Shown: positions 53,922 through 62,609 of the stretch, in pieces
Layout of the letters: every line of letters begins with the position of its first letter
How positions within the stretch are numbered: position 1 is the first letter of the stretch
Source of the DNA: CAWIOX01 sp963837775
GTDB taxonomy: Bacteria > Pseudomonadota > Gammaproteobacteria > Burkholderiales > Burkholderiaceae_D
Length of the DNA stretch: 64,000 nt
Assembly: GCA_963837775.1 (NCBI GenBank)
Contig: CAWIOX010000030.1
Location: 124,001 to 188,000 of the forward strand
Direction of reading: 5' to 3'
The notes under the pieces: model-generated
The model's database searches: none
What the model saw: only the letters and a program-made list of their open reading frames with translations
Told to the model about the DNA's origin: nothing
Position numbers and translations under genes: made by a program

Positions 53922-55835
53922 TTACTTGGCTGACATATCCAGCAGCATCGCGTTCAGGCGTTTCACGAAGCCCGACGGATCGGCCAGTTGGCCGCCTTCG
54001 GCCAGTGCGGCCTGGTCGAACAGCAGGTGCGACCAGTCGGCAAACTTGGCTTCTTCATATTTCAGGCGTTGCACCAGAGGATGGTTCGGGTTGATTTCCA
54101 GAATCGGCTTCGATTCCGGCGCCGCTTGCCCGGCCGCCTTCAGCATGCGCTGCAGGTTGCCGGACAGTTCATGCTCGTCGGCCACCAGGCAGGCCGGCGA
54201 ATCGGTCAGGCGGAAGGTGACGCGCACTTCCTTGGCTTTGTCGGCCAGCGCCGCCTTCATCTTCTCGACCAGATCCTTGTACTCGGTCTGGGTTTCTTCG
54301 TGCTGCTTCTTCTCGGCTTCGTCTTCCAGCGCGCCCAGATCGAGGCCGCCTTTTGCCACCGATACCAGGTCCTTGCCTTCGAACGCGGTCAGGAACGACA
54401 GCATCCACTCGTCGACGCGGTCGGTCAGCAACAGCACTTCGACGCCTTTCTTGCGGAAGATTTCCAGGTGCGGGCTGTTCTTGGCGGCCGCATACGATTC
54501 ACCGGTGACGTAGTAGATCTTGTCCTGGCCTTCCTTCATGCGGCCGATGTAATCGGCGAACGACACGTTCTGCTCGTCGTTTTCGTTGGCAGTCGAGGCC
54601 ATGCGCAGCAGCTTGGCGATGCGGTCCTTGTTGGTCGCGTCTTCGCCGATGCCTTCTTTCAGCACCTGGCCGAACTCTGTCCAGAAGGTCACGTACTTGT
54701 CTTTTTTCTCTTGCTCGTCGGCGTTTGCCATTTCTTCCAGCATGCCCAGCACGCGCTTGGTCGAGCCTTCGCGGATCGCCTTCACGTCGCGCGATTCCTG
54801 CAGGATTTCACGCGACACGTTCAGCGGCAGGTCGTTGGAGTCGATGATGCCCTTGACGAAGCGCAGGTAGATCGGCATCAGCTGCTCGGCGTCGTCCATG
54901 ATGAACACGCGTTTCACGTACAGCTTGATGCCGCCGCGCTTGTTGCGGTCCCACATGTCGAACGGCGCGTGCGACGGGATGAACAGCAGTTGCGTGTATT
55001 CGCTGCGGCCTTCGACCCGGTTGTGGGTATGGATCAGCGGCGCCTGGAAGTCGTGCGACACGTGCTTGTAGAACTCGTCGTACTGCTCCGGCGTGATGTC
55101 GGATTTGCTGCGCGCCCACAGTGCGCTGGCCTGGTTGACGGTCTCGAACTCGTCCTTGACCACGGTTTCCTTCTTCTCGTCGTCCCATTCCTCTTTCTGC
55201 ATCAGGATCGGCAGCGGGATGTGGTCGGAGTAGGTGCGGATGATCGATTTCAGTTTCCACGACGACAGGAACTCGTCCTCGCCTTCGCGCAGGTGCAGCG
55301 TGATGTCGGTGCCGCGCGACGGCTTGTCGATCGCTTCGACGCTGAAGTCGCCGGCGCCGGCGGATTCCCAGCGCACGCCTTCAGTGGCGGCGGCACCGGC
55401 ACGGCGGGTTTCGACCGTGATCTTGTCGGCGATGATGAAGCCGGAGTAGAAGCCGACGCCGAACTGGCCGATCAGCGCCGCATCCTTCTGCTGGTCGCCG
55501 GACAGGCGGCCGAAAAATTCCTTGGTGCCGGACTTGGCGATCGTGCCGAGGTGTTCGATCGCCTCGTCGCGGCTCATGCCGATGCCGTTGTCGGAGATCG
55601 AAATCGTGCGCGCAGTCTTGTCGAAGGTGATCTTGATCTTCAGTTCCGGATCGCTCTCAAACAAATCGGCGTTATGGATCGCTTCGTAACGCAGCTTGTC
55701 GGACGCATCGGACGCATTCGATACCAGTTCGCGCAGGAAAATTTCCTTGTTGGAATACAGGGAATGGATCATCAACTGCAACAGTTGCTTGACTTCGGCC
55801 TGGAAGCCCAGGGTTTGCTTTTCGGAAATAGTCAT
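53922..55835 (-). CDS. htpG: Molecular chaperone HtpG (Hsp90)
   Basis: This 637-residue cytosolic chaperone has the N-terminal ATPase domain with FLRELVSNASDASDKLRYEA, the ATP-binding DNGIGMSRDEAIEHLGTIAK and the GQFGVGFYSGFIIADKI loop, a middle domain and a C-terminal dimerisation domain. The length is close to that of E. coli (624). The frame is intact. It is divergent from cheV with a 356-bp gap that holds a hairpin at 55899-55939 (TTTCAAGCCTG with CAGGCTTGAAA). Confidence 0.98.
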   Translation of the reverse strand: MTISEKQTLGFQAEVKQLLQLMIHSLYSNKEIFLRELVSNASDASDKLRYEAIHNADLFESDPELKIKITFDKTARTISISDNGIGMSRDEAIEHLGTIAKSGTKEFFGRLSGDQQKDAALIGQFGVGFYSGFIIADKITVETRRAGAAATEGVRWESAGAGDFSVEAIDKPSRGTDITLHLREGEDEFLSSWKLKSIIRTYSDHIPLPILMQKEEWDDEKKETVVKDEFETVNQASALWARSKSDITPEQYDEFYKHVSHDFQAPLIHTHNRVEGRSEYTQLLFIPSHAPFDMWDRNKRGGIKLYVKRVFIMDDAEQLMPIYLRFVKGIIDSNDLPLNVSREILQESRDVKAIREGSTKRVLGMLEEMANADEQEKKDKYVTFWTEFGQVLKEGIGEDATNKDRIAKLLRMASTANENDEQNVSFADYIGRMKEGQDKIYYVTGESYAAAKNSPHLEIFRKKGVEVLLLTDRVDEWMLSFLTAFEGKDLVSVAKGGLDLGALEDEAEKKQHEETQTEYKDLVEKMKAALADKAKEVRVTFRLTDSPACLVADEHELSGNLQRMLKAAGQAAPESKPILEINPNHPLVQRLKYEEAKFADWSHLLFDQAALAEGGQLADPSGFVKRLNAMLLDMSAK

Positions 55836-55898
55836 GTATTACCTCGTTGGATGCCGTTGTTGTTAATCAGACTGGCTAGAAATGGGGGTGATGGAATT

Positions 55899-55939
55899 GA
55901 TTTCAAGCCTGAGCAGGCAGTGCCTTTTGCCAGGCTTGA
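55899..55939. other. Hairpin in the htpG-cheV divergent gap
   Basis: TTTCAAGCCTG pairs perfectly with CAGGCTTGAAA (11 bp) around a 19-nt loop, 63 bp upstream of htpG. It could be a regulatory structure or protein-binding site for the heat-shock gene; position alone suggests this. No consensus heat-shock promoter was recognised. Confidence 0.35.
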
Positions 55940-56191
55940 AACCGGCAGCGCTTGCTTGGCGGCTTAAAATGATTTCTGTTTGGCAATGAAGCGGCGTAAA
56001 ATCGTCGCAGATTTTGCCTGCTTGTCAGGAGCCGGTGCAGGCGGCCAGGATAGACAGTGTGGCGGCTTACTGAAAAATCAATCCCTGAGACAACAGATAG
56101 CAGAAAGAACTGTAGTAATCTCCACCCTACCCATATTGATGGCGCCCATCCCATTAACGCCAATTGCATGCCTGAACCGAGGACGAAATAC

Positions 56192-57148
56192 ATGAGCACT
56201 GTACAGCAGGAAGTTGATGAAAGAACCAATCTGACGGCGAACAACAAGTTCGAGCTGCTGCTGTTCCGGTTGGGGGAGGCGGTCAATGACAATCGCTCTG
56301 AACTGTTCGGCATCAACGTGTTCAAGGTGCGCGAGATCCTGGTAATGCCGACCGTGACTGCGGTCGCCGGTTCGCTGCCGCACATGCTGGGGGTGGCGAA
56401 TATTCGCGGCCAGATCATTCCGGTGATCGACCTGGCCTCGGCAGTCGGCTGCAAGCCCAGGACCGGCTTGAATATCCTGATGGTGACCGAGTATGCCCGT
56501 TCGACCCAGGGTTTTGCGGTCGAAGAGGTGGACGAGATCGTGCGCCTGGACTGGAGCCAGGTGCTGTCGGCGGAAGCCAGTGCGGTGGGCGGCATGGTGA
56601 CCAGCATTGCCCGGCTCGATGGCGATACCGACAACACCCGCCTGGCACAGGTGCTGGATGTGGAGCAGATCTTGCGCGACGTGCTGCCATCGCGTGAGAC
56701 GGAGGTCAACCCTGCCACGATTGGTCCGGCCTTGGTCGTCAAACCGGGCTCAGTGATCTTGGCCGCAGACGATTCGATGGTGGCGCGCAGCCTGATCGAG
56801 CAGGGCTTGAATGCGATGGGTGCGCCGTTCATCATGACCAAGACCGGCAAGGAAGCCTGGGAGCGGCTGCAGACCATCGCCGAAGAAGCGCTGGCCGAAG
56901 GCAAGACGGTGCAGGACAAGGTCGCGCTGGTGCTCACCGATCTCGAAATGCCGGAGATGGACGGCTTTACCCTGACGCGCAAGATCAAGCAGGATCCGCG
57001 TTTCAAGTCGATCCCGGTGGTGATTCATTCCTCGCTGTCGGGCACCACCAACGAGGATCACGTCAAGAGCGTTGGGGCCGATGCCTATGTGGCGAAATTC
57101 GTCGCAGAAGAGTTGGCCGCTACCATCCGCCGGATCCTGCCGCACTGA
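56192..57148 (+). CDS. cheV: Chemotaxis protein CheV (CheW-REC fusion)
   Basis: This 318-residue protein has an N-terminal CheW-like domain (about residues 20-160, FGINVFKVREILVMP and ANIRGQIIPVIDLA) and a C-terminal receiver domain (about 185-318) with acidic pocket ILAADDSM, phospho-acceptor Asp in VLTDLEMPEMDG, and Lys in YVAKFVAEEL. It couples chemoreceptors to CheA and may adapt signalling. The start at 56192 follows GAGGACG. It opens a signalling neighbourhood that includes a chemoreceptor. Confidence 0.95.
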   Translation: MSTVQQEVDERTNLTANNKFELLLFRLGEAVNDNRSELFGINVFKVREILVMPTVTAVAGSLPHMLGVANIRGQIIPVIDLASAVGCKPRTGLNILMVTEYARSTQGFAVEEVDEIVRLDWSQVLSAEASAVGGMVTSIARLDGDTDNTRLAQVLDVEQILRDVLPSRETEVNPATIGPALVVKPGSVILAADDSMVARSLIEQGLNAMGAPFIMTKTGKEAWERLQTIAEEALAEGKTVQDKVALVLTDLEMPEMDGFTLTRKIKQDPRFKSIPVVIHSSLSGTTNEDHVKSVGADAYVAKFVAEELAATIRRILPH

Positions 57149-57180
57149 CAGAATTTTGTAACAGCAGCAACGATACGTCA

Positions 57181-57231
57181 GGGCCAGAGTTCTTTTGCGG
57201 TTTTTCTGCAAATGAACTCTGGCCCTTCTTT
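57181..57231 (+). terminator. Terminator after cheV
   Basis: GGGCCAGAGTTC (57181-57192) pairs perfectly with GAACTCTGGCCC (57214-57225), loop 21 nt, followed by TTCTTT. It closes the cheV transcript. Positions 57232-57463 hold no other gene. Confidence 0.8.
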
Positions 57232-57463
57232 GATTGGGCTGGCATCGCGTCCCAGCGTCCCTTCGCAGCGCGCTCCTGGTCCCCGCAGCGCGACAGAAAA
57301 CCTGCGCTTGTCCCTCCAGCTGAAAAAATAATGGCAAATGTTGTGCTTCCATTATTTCCATGTGGAAACAATGGGGTTATATTGAAATTCGGGCACGCGC
57401 TGGATGACAAGCGGCGTTGCCCGCTCATTCAATCCAACTCGTTCTCTGTGAAGTTGCAAGGCC

Positions 57464-59577
57464 ATGGTTTCCCATCCGATTGACAATTGGGGTTCAGAGC
57501 AAGCGCTGCCGCCATTGGCCCGCAGCGAGATTCTGCACAGCCTGGTTCCTATCGCGTTGGGTATGGTCAATCCACAATTCGAGGCGTTCGCCGTTTGTCT
57601 TGCGGATGCCTTGATCGCAGCGTCGGAGCACTGCGCAGACGCGAAGGAGGCCAATGCCAGTTTCAACGCCGGTCAACTCCTGAAAAATAATGGCTATGCA
57701 TTTTATCTTCTGGCAACTGCAGGGGATCGAGGCTGCGCTGCGACAGGCAATCGCGGCGATTGAATCTGACGCCAGGCCGGAATTGATCAAAAACGATGCT
57801 GCGTGGTCGCTGGTTTCGTATGAGGTAATGGAAAACAATCTGGCGCTGAAACGCGCCAGCCATGCCTTCGAGCAGGACTGCAGCGCGCAGTTGTCTGCGC
57901 TGAATATCCGCATCGCCTGTCTGATCGGGTGAGAGAGCCTGGCAATCGGGCGTAACCCGTTCCGGCCGGAAGTATTGCTCGATGCACTCAATGCTGCGTG
58001 GCGCGAATTTGACCCCTATCCCGAATCGCATCATCTGATCATGCCGCACATGCAGCCGGGCATCTTGTTTGCCTTGCCGCCGATGCTGCAGGCACTCAAT
58101 GACGCGCTGATTGCACGCGGCGTGCTGCCGGAGTTGCCTGAGTCATATCGGATCAAGAAATCGGATGGCAGCTTGCACGCGCTGAACAAGGGACTGTCGG
58201 GCGAAGCGGCGTTTACGCAGCGACTGAAGCAATTTTTCTCGCCGCCGGAAAACCATCCGGCCGCCGGTTCCGCGCCAGCAGCTGCTGCTGGCGGCAGCGC
58301 AGCGGTGGCGACACCGTTGTTCGCTTATCTGGCGGATCTGCAACATGGGATGGGCGGCGGTGCCGACCCCATGCCGGCACAGGCACTGCTGCCGCAGATC
58401 CGGGACCGCCTACCGCGCACGGCGACCTCGCGCGTCGAGAACCATACGCTGGATCTTGCTGATGACAATCTTCGATACGGTTTTTTGCGATCAGCATATT
58501 CCGGACGAGATCAAGGCGCTGATCGGATTTTTACAGATCCCGGTGCTGAAGGCGGCACTGATCGATAAGGGTTTTTTCTTTGAAGAGGCCCATCCTGCAC
58601 GGCGCCTGATCGATCTGCTGAACCGGCCAGCATCGCGTGGGACCGGCATAAGGGCCAGGACGATCCGCTGTATCAGATGATGAAGCGCAACGTGGTGCGC
58701 GTGCAGCAGGAATTTGATCAGGAAGTCGCGCTGTTTGCCGAGGTGGTCGCCGACATCGAATCCTTCCTGAAAGAAGAGGATAACGCTGCCGCCGGCGCTT
58801 TGGCGGCACCGATCGCCCAGGCGCTGCGCAAGGAAAAAGTGCGGCAGGCCAGCAAGGCGGCGAGCACGGAAGTGGCGATGCGGGTCGGCACCGGCGAAGT
58901 CGTCGCCTTTGTCGAAACCTTCCTGGAAAGCCGCTGGGTGAGGGTGCTGACTTTGGCCTACGGCGTCAGCGACGGCAAGCCGCAAGTGCTGCAGGATGCG
59001 ATCAGGACCATGGACGACCTGATTTGGAGCGTCAAGCCGAAGATCACCTCAGAGCAGCGCAAGGAATTGATTGCCCGGCTGCCGGCGATCCTGGCGATGC
59101 TCAACAAGTGGCTCAATGCGATCCAGTGGGAAGATGCGGATCGGATGCACTCTTTTGCCGATCTCGCGCAATGCCATGCTTCGATCGTGCGTGCGCCGCT
59201 GGAATTGTCGCCGCAACGGCAACTGGAGATCGCGATCGACGTGGCGCAGCAAGCCGCGCAGCGCCGGCTGGAAAAACGTGCAGCGATACAAGGCAGAGCC
59301 GGAACCGGATGAATTTGTCCGGATGGCGGCGCTGCTGGAGCGTGGCAGCTGGCTTGAGTTCACCGACCGCAAAGGCGTCAGCGCCAAGGTCAGGCTGGCC
59401 TGGGTGAGCCCGATGCGCAGCCTGTATATTCTGACGACCAGCCAGAAACTACAATCATTCTCGGTGTCCGCCGAGGATCTGGCGCAGGCCTTTCGCGAAA
59501 ACCGCGCCAAGGTCCTGGTGCTGGATAAACTGGTCGACCGGGCGCTGGTTCAGGCACTGGATCGCGTCATGCCGTAA
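57464..59577 (+). pseudogene. DUF1631 protein gene, several frame breaks and one in-frame TGA
   Basis: The concatenated translation is about 700 residues and starts MVSHPIDNWGSEQALPPLAR. It matches the DUF1631 pattern, including SYEVMENNLALKRASHAFEQ and EVLLDALNAAWREFDPYPES, the C-terminal HIPDEIKALIGFLQIPVLKA and LLERGSWLEFTDRKGVSAKV. Breaks: one inserted base near 57690, an in-frame TGA at 57930-57932 (CGA expected), an extra T at 58456 (CTTGCTG), one lost base near 58625, and an extra G near 59282. Neighbouring htpG and cheV are intact, so real decay is possible. Function unknown; family members often lie near signalling genes. Confidence 0.7.
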
Positions 59578-59626
59578 CAGAACCGAGCGTCGCCTAGTTG
59601 CGCATCAATCGCGGCGCATTGCTGCT

Positions 59627-59701
59627 GAATATACTCAGGATGGGTATTTTTCAAGAGCCAATGAAATCAAGCGCGAAACCATGGTTTATTGATGATACCC
59701 C
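59627..59701 (-). repeat. Dispersed two-hairpin element, copy H (inverted)
   Basis: On the minus strand it begins GGGGTATCATC and ends CTGAGTATATTC. The right stem pairs AATAC with GTATATT; the left is weak (GGTAT, ACCATGG). The CATTGG box is present. It lies 50 bp after the DUF1631 gene, with its right end toward that gene, and faces copy I as an inverted pair. Confidence 0.75.
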
Positions 59702-59883
59702 GCCATATTTGCGAATAATGCGGCAGTTGGACAAGCACCCGATGCAGCTTGCGCTCACAACAGCGCCGTCCGGTCACGCCATTCTGCTGCGTGTTCAATC
59801 CTTCCTTGTACTGTGTTCCTATACTGAAAGAAGGCGGTATTGCTGCTGGTTTGATACCGCTGACACAGCCAATGGAGGCTATC

Positions 59884-60202
59884 ATGAAATTATCTATCCG
59901 AATTCTCATCACGGTTGGCGGCTTGGTGGCCGCTGATCTCAACGCCGCTGGCGCAAGCCGAAACCGGTTCCGACTGGTTCAATGCCGAGGTGTCACAGGT
60001 GCAGCATAGCGTCGCTACGCGCAACCAACTCGACGATGACATGGTTCAGTCGCAACTGGCACTGGGCTACAGTGTTCCGGAAGCGCTTAACCCGCAGAGC
60101 AAGACCATGCAGGCACGCGCGGATGACGGCGCTTTCAGCCGGGCAATGAGAATTTTGCAACGCACGATGGTAATGTTTGCGACGGCAGATGAGGAGCATT
60201 GA
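59884..60202 (+). CDS. Small secreted protein, frame interrupted, between two repeat copies
   Basis: ATG at 59884 starts MKLSIRILITVGGLVA; after removing one extra C near 59930 (GGCCGCTG for GGCGCTG) the frame continues LISTPLAQAETGSDWFNAEV. The repaired product is about 105 residues with a signal peptide ending PLAQA and a soluble helical mature part (SQVQHSVATRNQLDDDMVQS). I do not recognise the family. It is bracketed by repeat copies H and I in inverted orientation. Confidence 0.6.
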
Positions 60203-60319
60203 GCGCGCTTCGTATCTGCTTCACATCTTGATTCGCAGCAACCGTTCAGGCTGAGAGCCGGAACGGATAATACCGAGGCGAGGACTTGACAGTTCTCGCT
60301 GAGCGTTTGATTTTGTCAG

Positions 60320-60383
60320 GGAGTATGGTCAAAAACCATGCGCTCACCGCAGAATGTCATTGCGGTATAAAAATATACTCAAT
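60320..60383 (+). repeat. Dispersed two-hairpin element, copy I (variant right end)
   Basis: This copy starts GGGAGTATGGTC and has the left stem AGTAT with ATGC and GAG with CTC. The right end lacks the usual box: after CATTGCGGTATAAAAATATACT the sequence diverges, so it is a truncated or alternative form (GGTAT with ATATACT). It lies upstream of the chemoreceptor gene. Confidence 0.65.
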
Positions 60384-60564
60384 CATCCTGCAAAGTCCCT
60401 CGCCGGCAGCGCCGGCGTGGCGTTGCAACCGTGTGGTCACGTCCATGCCGCAGGCAATCTTGTCATCATCACGACATATTCATCAAATATGCTGCACAGC
60501 AACAAAGCATGATGATCACCTCGGCGGATTTCACTTTACCCAACAGGGACAGCAGAAAATGTAA

Positions 60565-62165
60565 ATGACACTTAAAGCACGCTTGAGCGCCGTAATTGGC
60601 TTTCTTTCCCTGTTGTCCATCGGCATCGGACTGCTGGGACTCAATGGCATGAGTCAGGCCAACCAAGGTCTCAAAACGGTCTACGAGGATCGTACCATGG
60701 CCCTGGAACAGGTCTCGCGCATCGACCGTCTGCTGGTGCAGAACCAGCTGGCACTGGCGGAGGCCTTGCAGGATTCGATGGCTGCAACGATCAAGATCAA
60801 GTCCGAACTGATTGAAAAAAATAATGCCGAGATCAACCAGACCTGGGGCGAGTACATCACGAATTATCTGACGCCGGAAGAGATGCAGCTGGCCGACAAG
60901 TTTGCCGCTGATTGAGCAAGAATGCTCAAGGAAGGCCTGTTGCCGGCGGTCGCCGCAATGCGCGAAGGCAAACTGGCCGATGCCAGCCAGTTGCAGGAGC
61001 AGCTTAAGCGTTGAGTCCCGCAGTCAGGGCGAGCGTCGATGCACTGCGCAAGTTGCAGGTCGATCAGGCCAAAAAAGAATACGAGCTATCGAGTGCACAC
61101 TATCTGTTGCTGCGCAGCGGCGTGATCGTTGCGATTCGCATTAGGCGTCCTGCTGGCATTGTTATTCGGTTACATGTTGATTCGCAATACTCTATCGCCA
61201 GCTGGGCGGCGAACCGGAATACGCCGCGCAGATCGTGCAGCGGTATCGCGGCCGGCGACTTGACGGTGACGGTCGCCACCAGGGATGGCGATAAGCAAGC
61301 CTGTTGTTCGCGATGCGAACCATGCAGCAGAATCTGGCGCAAACGGTAGGCGAAATCAGGCATGCGACCGACACCATCGCCACCGCCTCCAGCCAGATCG
61401 CCGCCGGCAATCTGGATCTGTCGTCGCGCACCGAACAGCAGGCCAGCTCGCTGGAAGAAACCGCGTCGTCGATGGAAGAACTGACCTCCACCGTCAAGCA
61501 GAATGCCGACAATGCGCGCCAGGCCAATCAACTGGCGCTATCGGCATCCGAGGTCGCGGTCAAGGGCGGCGCGGTGGTGTCGCAGGTGGTCGATACCATG
61601 GGTTCGATCAATGAATCGTCGAAAAAAATCGTCGACATCATCGGCGTCATCGACGGCATCGCGTTCCAGACCAATATCCTGGCGCTGAATGCGGCAGTCG
61701 AAGCGGCCCGCGCCGGCGAGCAGGGCCGCGGCTTTGCGGTGGTCGCCACCGAAGTGCGCAATCTGGCGCAGCGCTCGGCGGCGGCCGCCAAGGAAATCAA
61801 GACCCTGATCGGCGACTCGGTGGACAAGGTCGATACCGGCAGCAAGCTGGTCGGCCAGGCCGGCGCGACCATGCAAGAGATCGTCGCCAGCGTCAAGCGC
61901 GTGACCGACATCATGGGCGAAATCACTGCCGCCAGCCAGGAACAGACCGCCGGCATCGAGCAGGTCAATCAGGCCATCAGCCAGATGGATCAGGTCACGC
62001 AGCAAAACGCGGCGCTGGTGGAGGAGGCGGCGGCCGCGGCCGACATCGCTGCAGGATCAGGCCGGCAATCTGGCGCAGGTGGTCAGCGTGTTCAAGCTCG
62101 ATGGCAGGCAGGCTGACGCAGAGCTCTCTGCGCCATGGTCGCAGCGCCTGTCACGGCCAGCGTGA
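60565..62165 (+). pseudogene. Methyl-accepting chemotaxis protein gene, multiply interrupted
   Basis: The pieces translate to a chemoreceptor: N-terminal MTLKARLSAVIGFLSLLSIG (first membrane helix), a periplasmic-type helical sensor part (DRTMALEQVSRIDRLLVQNQ), a second helix (VLLALLFGYMLIRN) and the cytoplasmic signalling domain with GIAFQTNILALNAAVEAARA, GEQGRGFAVVATEVRNLAQR and the hairpin tip. An in-frame TGA lies at 60913-60915 (CGA expected), and indels fall near 61011, 61138, 61206, 61243, 61290 and 62050. The signalling domain from 61304 to 62040 is intact. The number of breaks is higher than elsewhere, so decay or poor sequence quality is likely. Confidence 0.8.
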
Positions 62166-62446
62166 CGCAGCTTGCCGAGCGGCGACGCCATGCTGCGGCG
62201 ACACGGGGATGGCCGCCAAGCCCGTTCAGTGCAAGCGCGTCGCCAACGGCCGGCAGTAGCGATGAATGGGAACGGTTTTAGGGCTACAACGAAAAGGCTT
62301 CAATCCCGCAACAGACACAAGTTAGGATCACGTGAAGCAGGCGTGAGAGTGATTTGCGAACAACACCGGGAAAGGAAGCTCAGACGCCGGCGTCAATTGA
62401 ACTCTCACAATCCAAGACGGAACAGTTGTAAATTGATCAGATTTAA

Positions 62447-62516
62447 GGGGAGTATCATCAAAAATACCCGCTCTCCCGCATAGTTTCATTGGGGTATGTA
62501 AATATACCCCCGTCAC
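62447..62516 (+). repeat. Dispersed two-hairpin element, copy J (variant right end)
   Basis: This copy begins GGGGAGTATCATC and contains CTCTCCCGCATAGTTTCATTGG. The left stem pairs GTAT with ATAC and GGGGAG with CTCtCCC. The right part forms a different hairpin, GGGGTAT with ATACCCC, in place of the usual AATAC/GTATATT. It lies between the convergent chemoreceptor and GGDEF/EAL genes. Confidence 0.7.
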
Positions 62517-62609
62517 TATCCGGGAGCGCTGGCAAGCCTTGGCAGGGCGCGGTTTCACGCGTTGGAACACGCTCGCCGCTCAGGTCGCGTCATGTTACCG
62601 AGCAGCCGA

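Noticed and set aside
53988..55967. 659-codon antisense frame covering htpG
   Set aside because: Long because htpG codon bias leaves few stops in the mirrored frame; no ribosome-binding site or domain.
57930..60915. Selenocysteine reading of the in-frame TGA codons
   Set aside because: Neither protein family uses selenocysteine and no selenocysteine insertion hairpin follows the codons.
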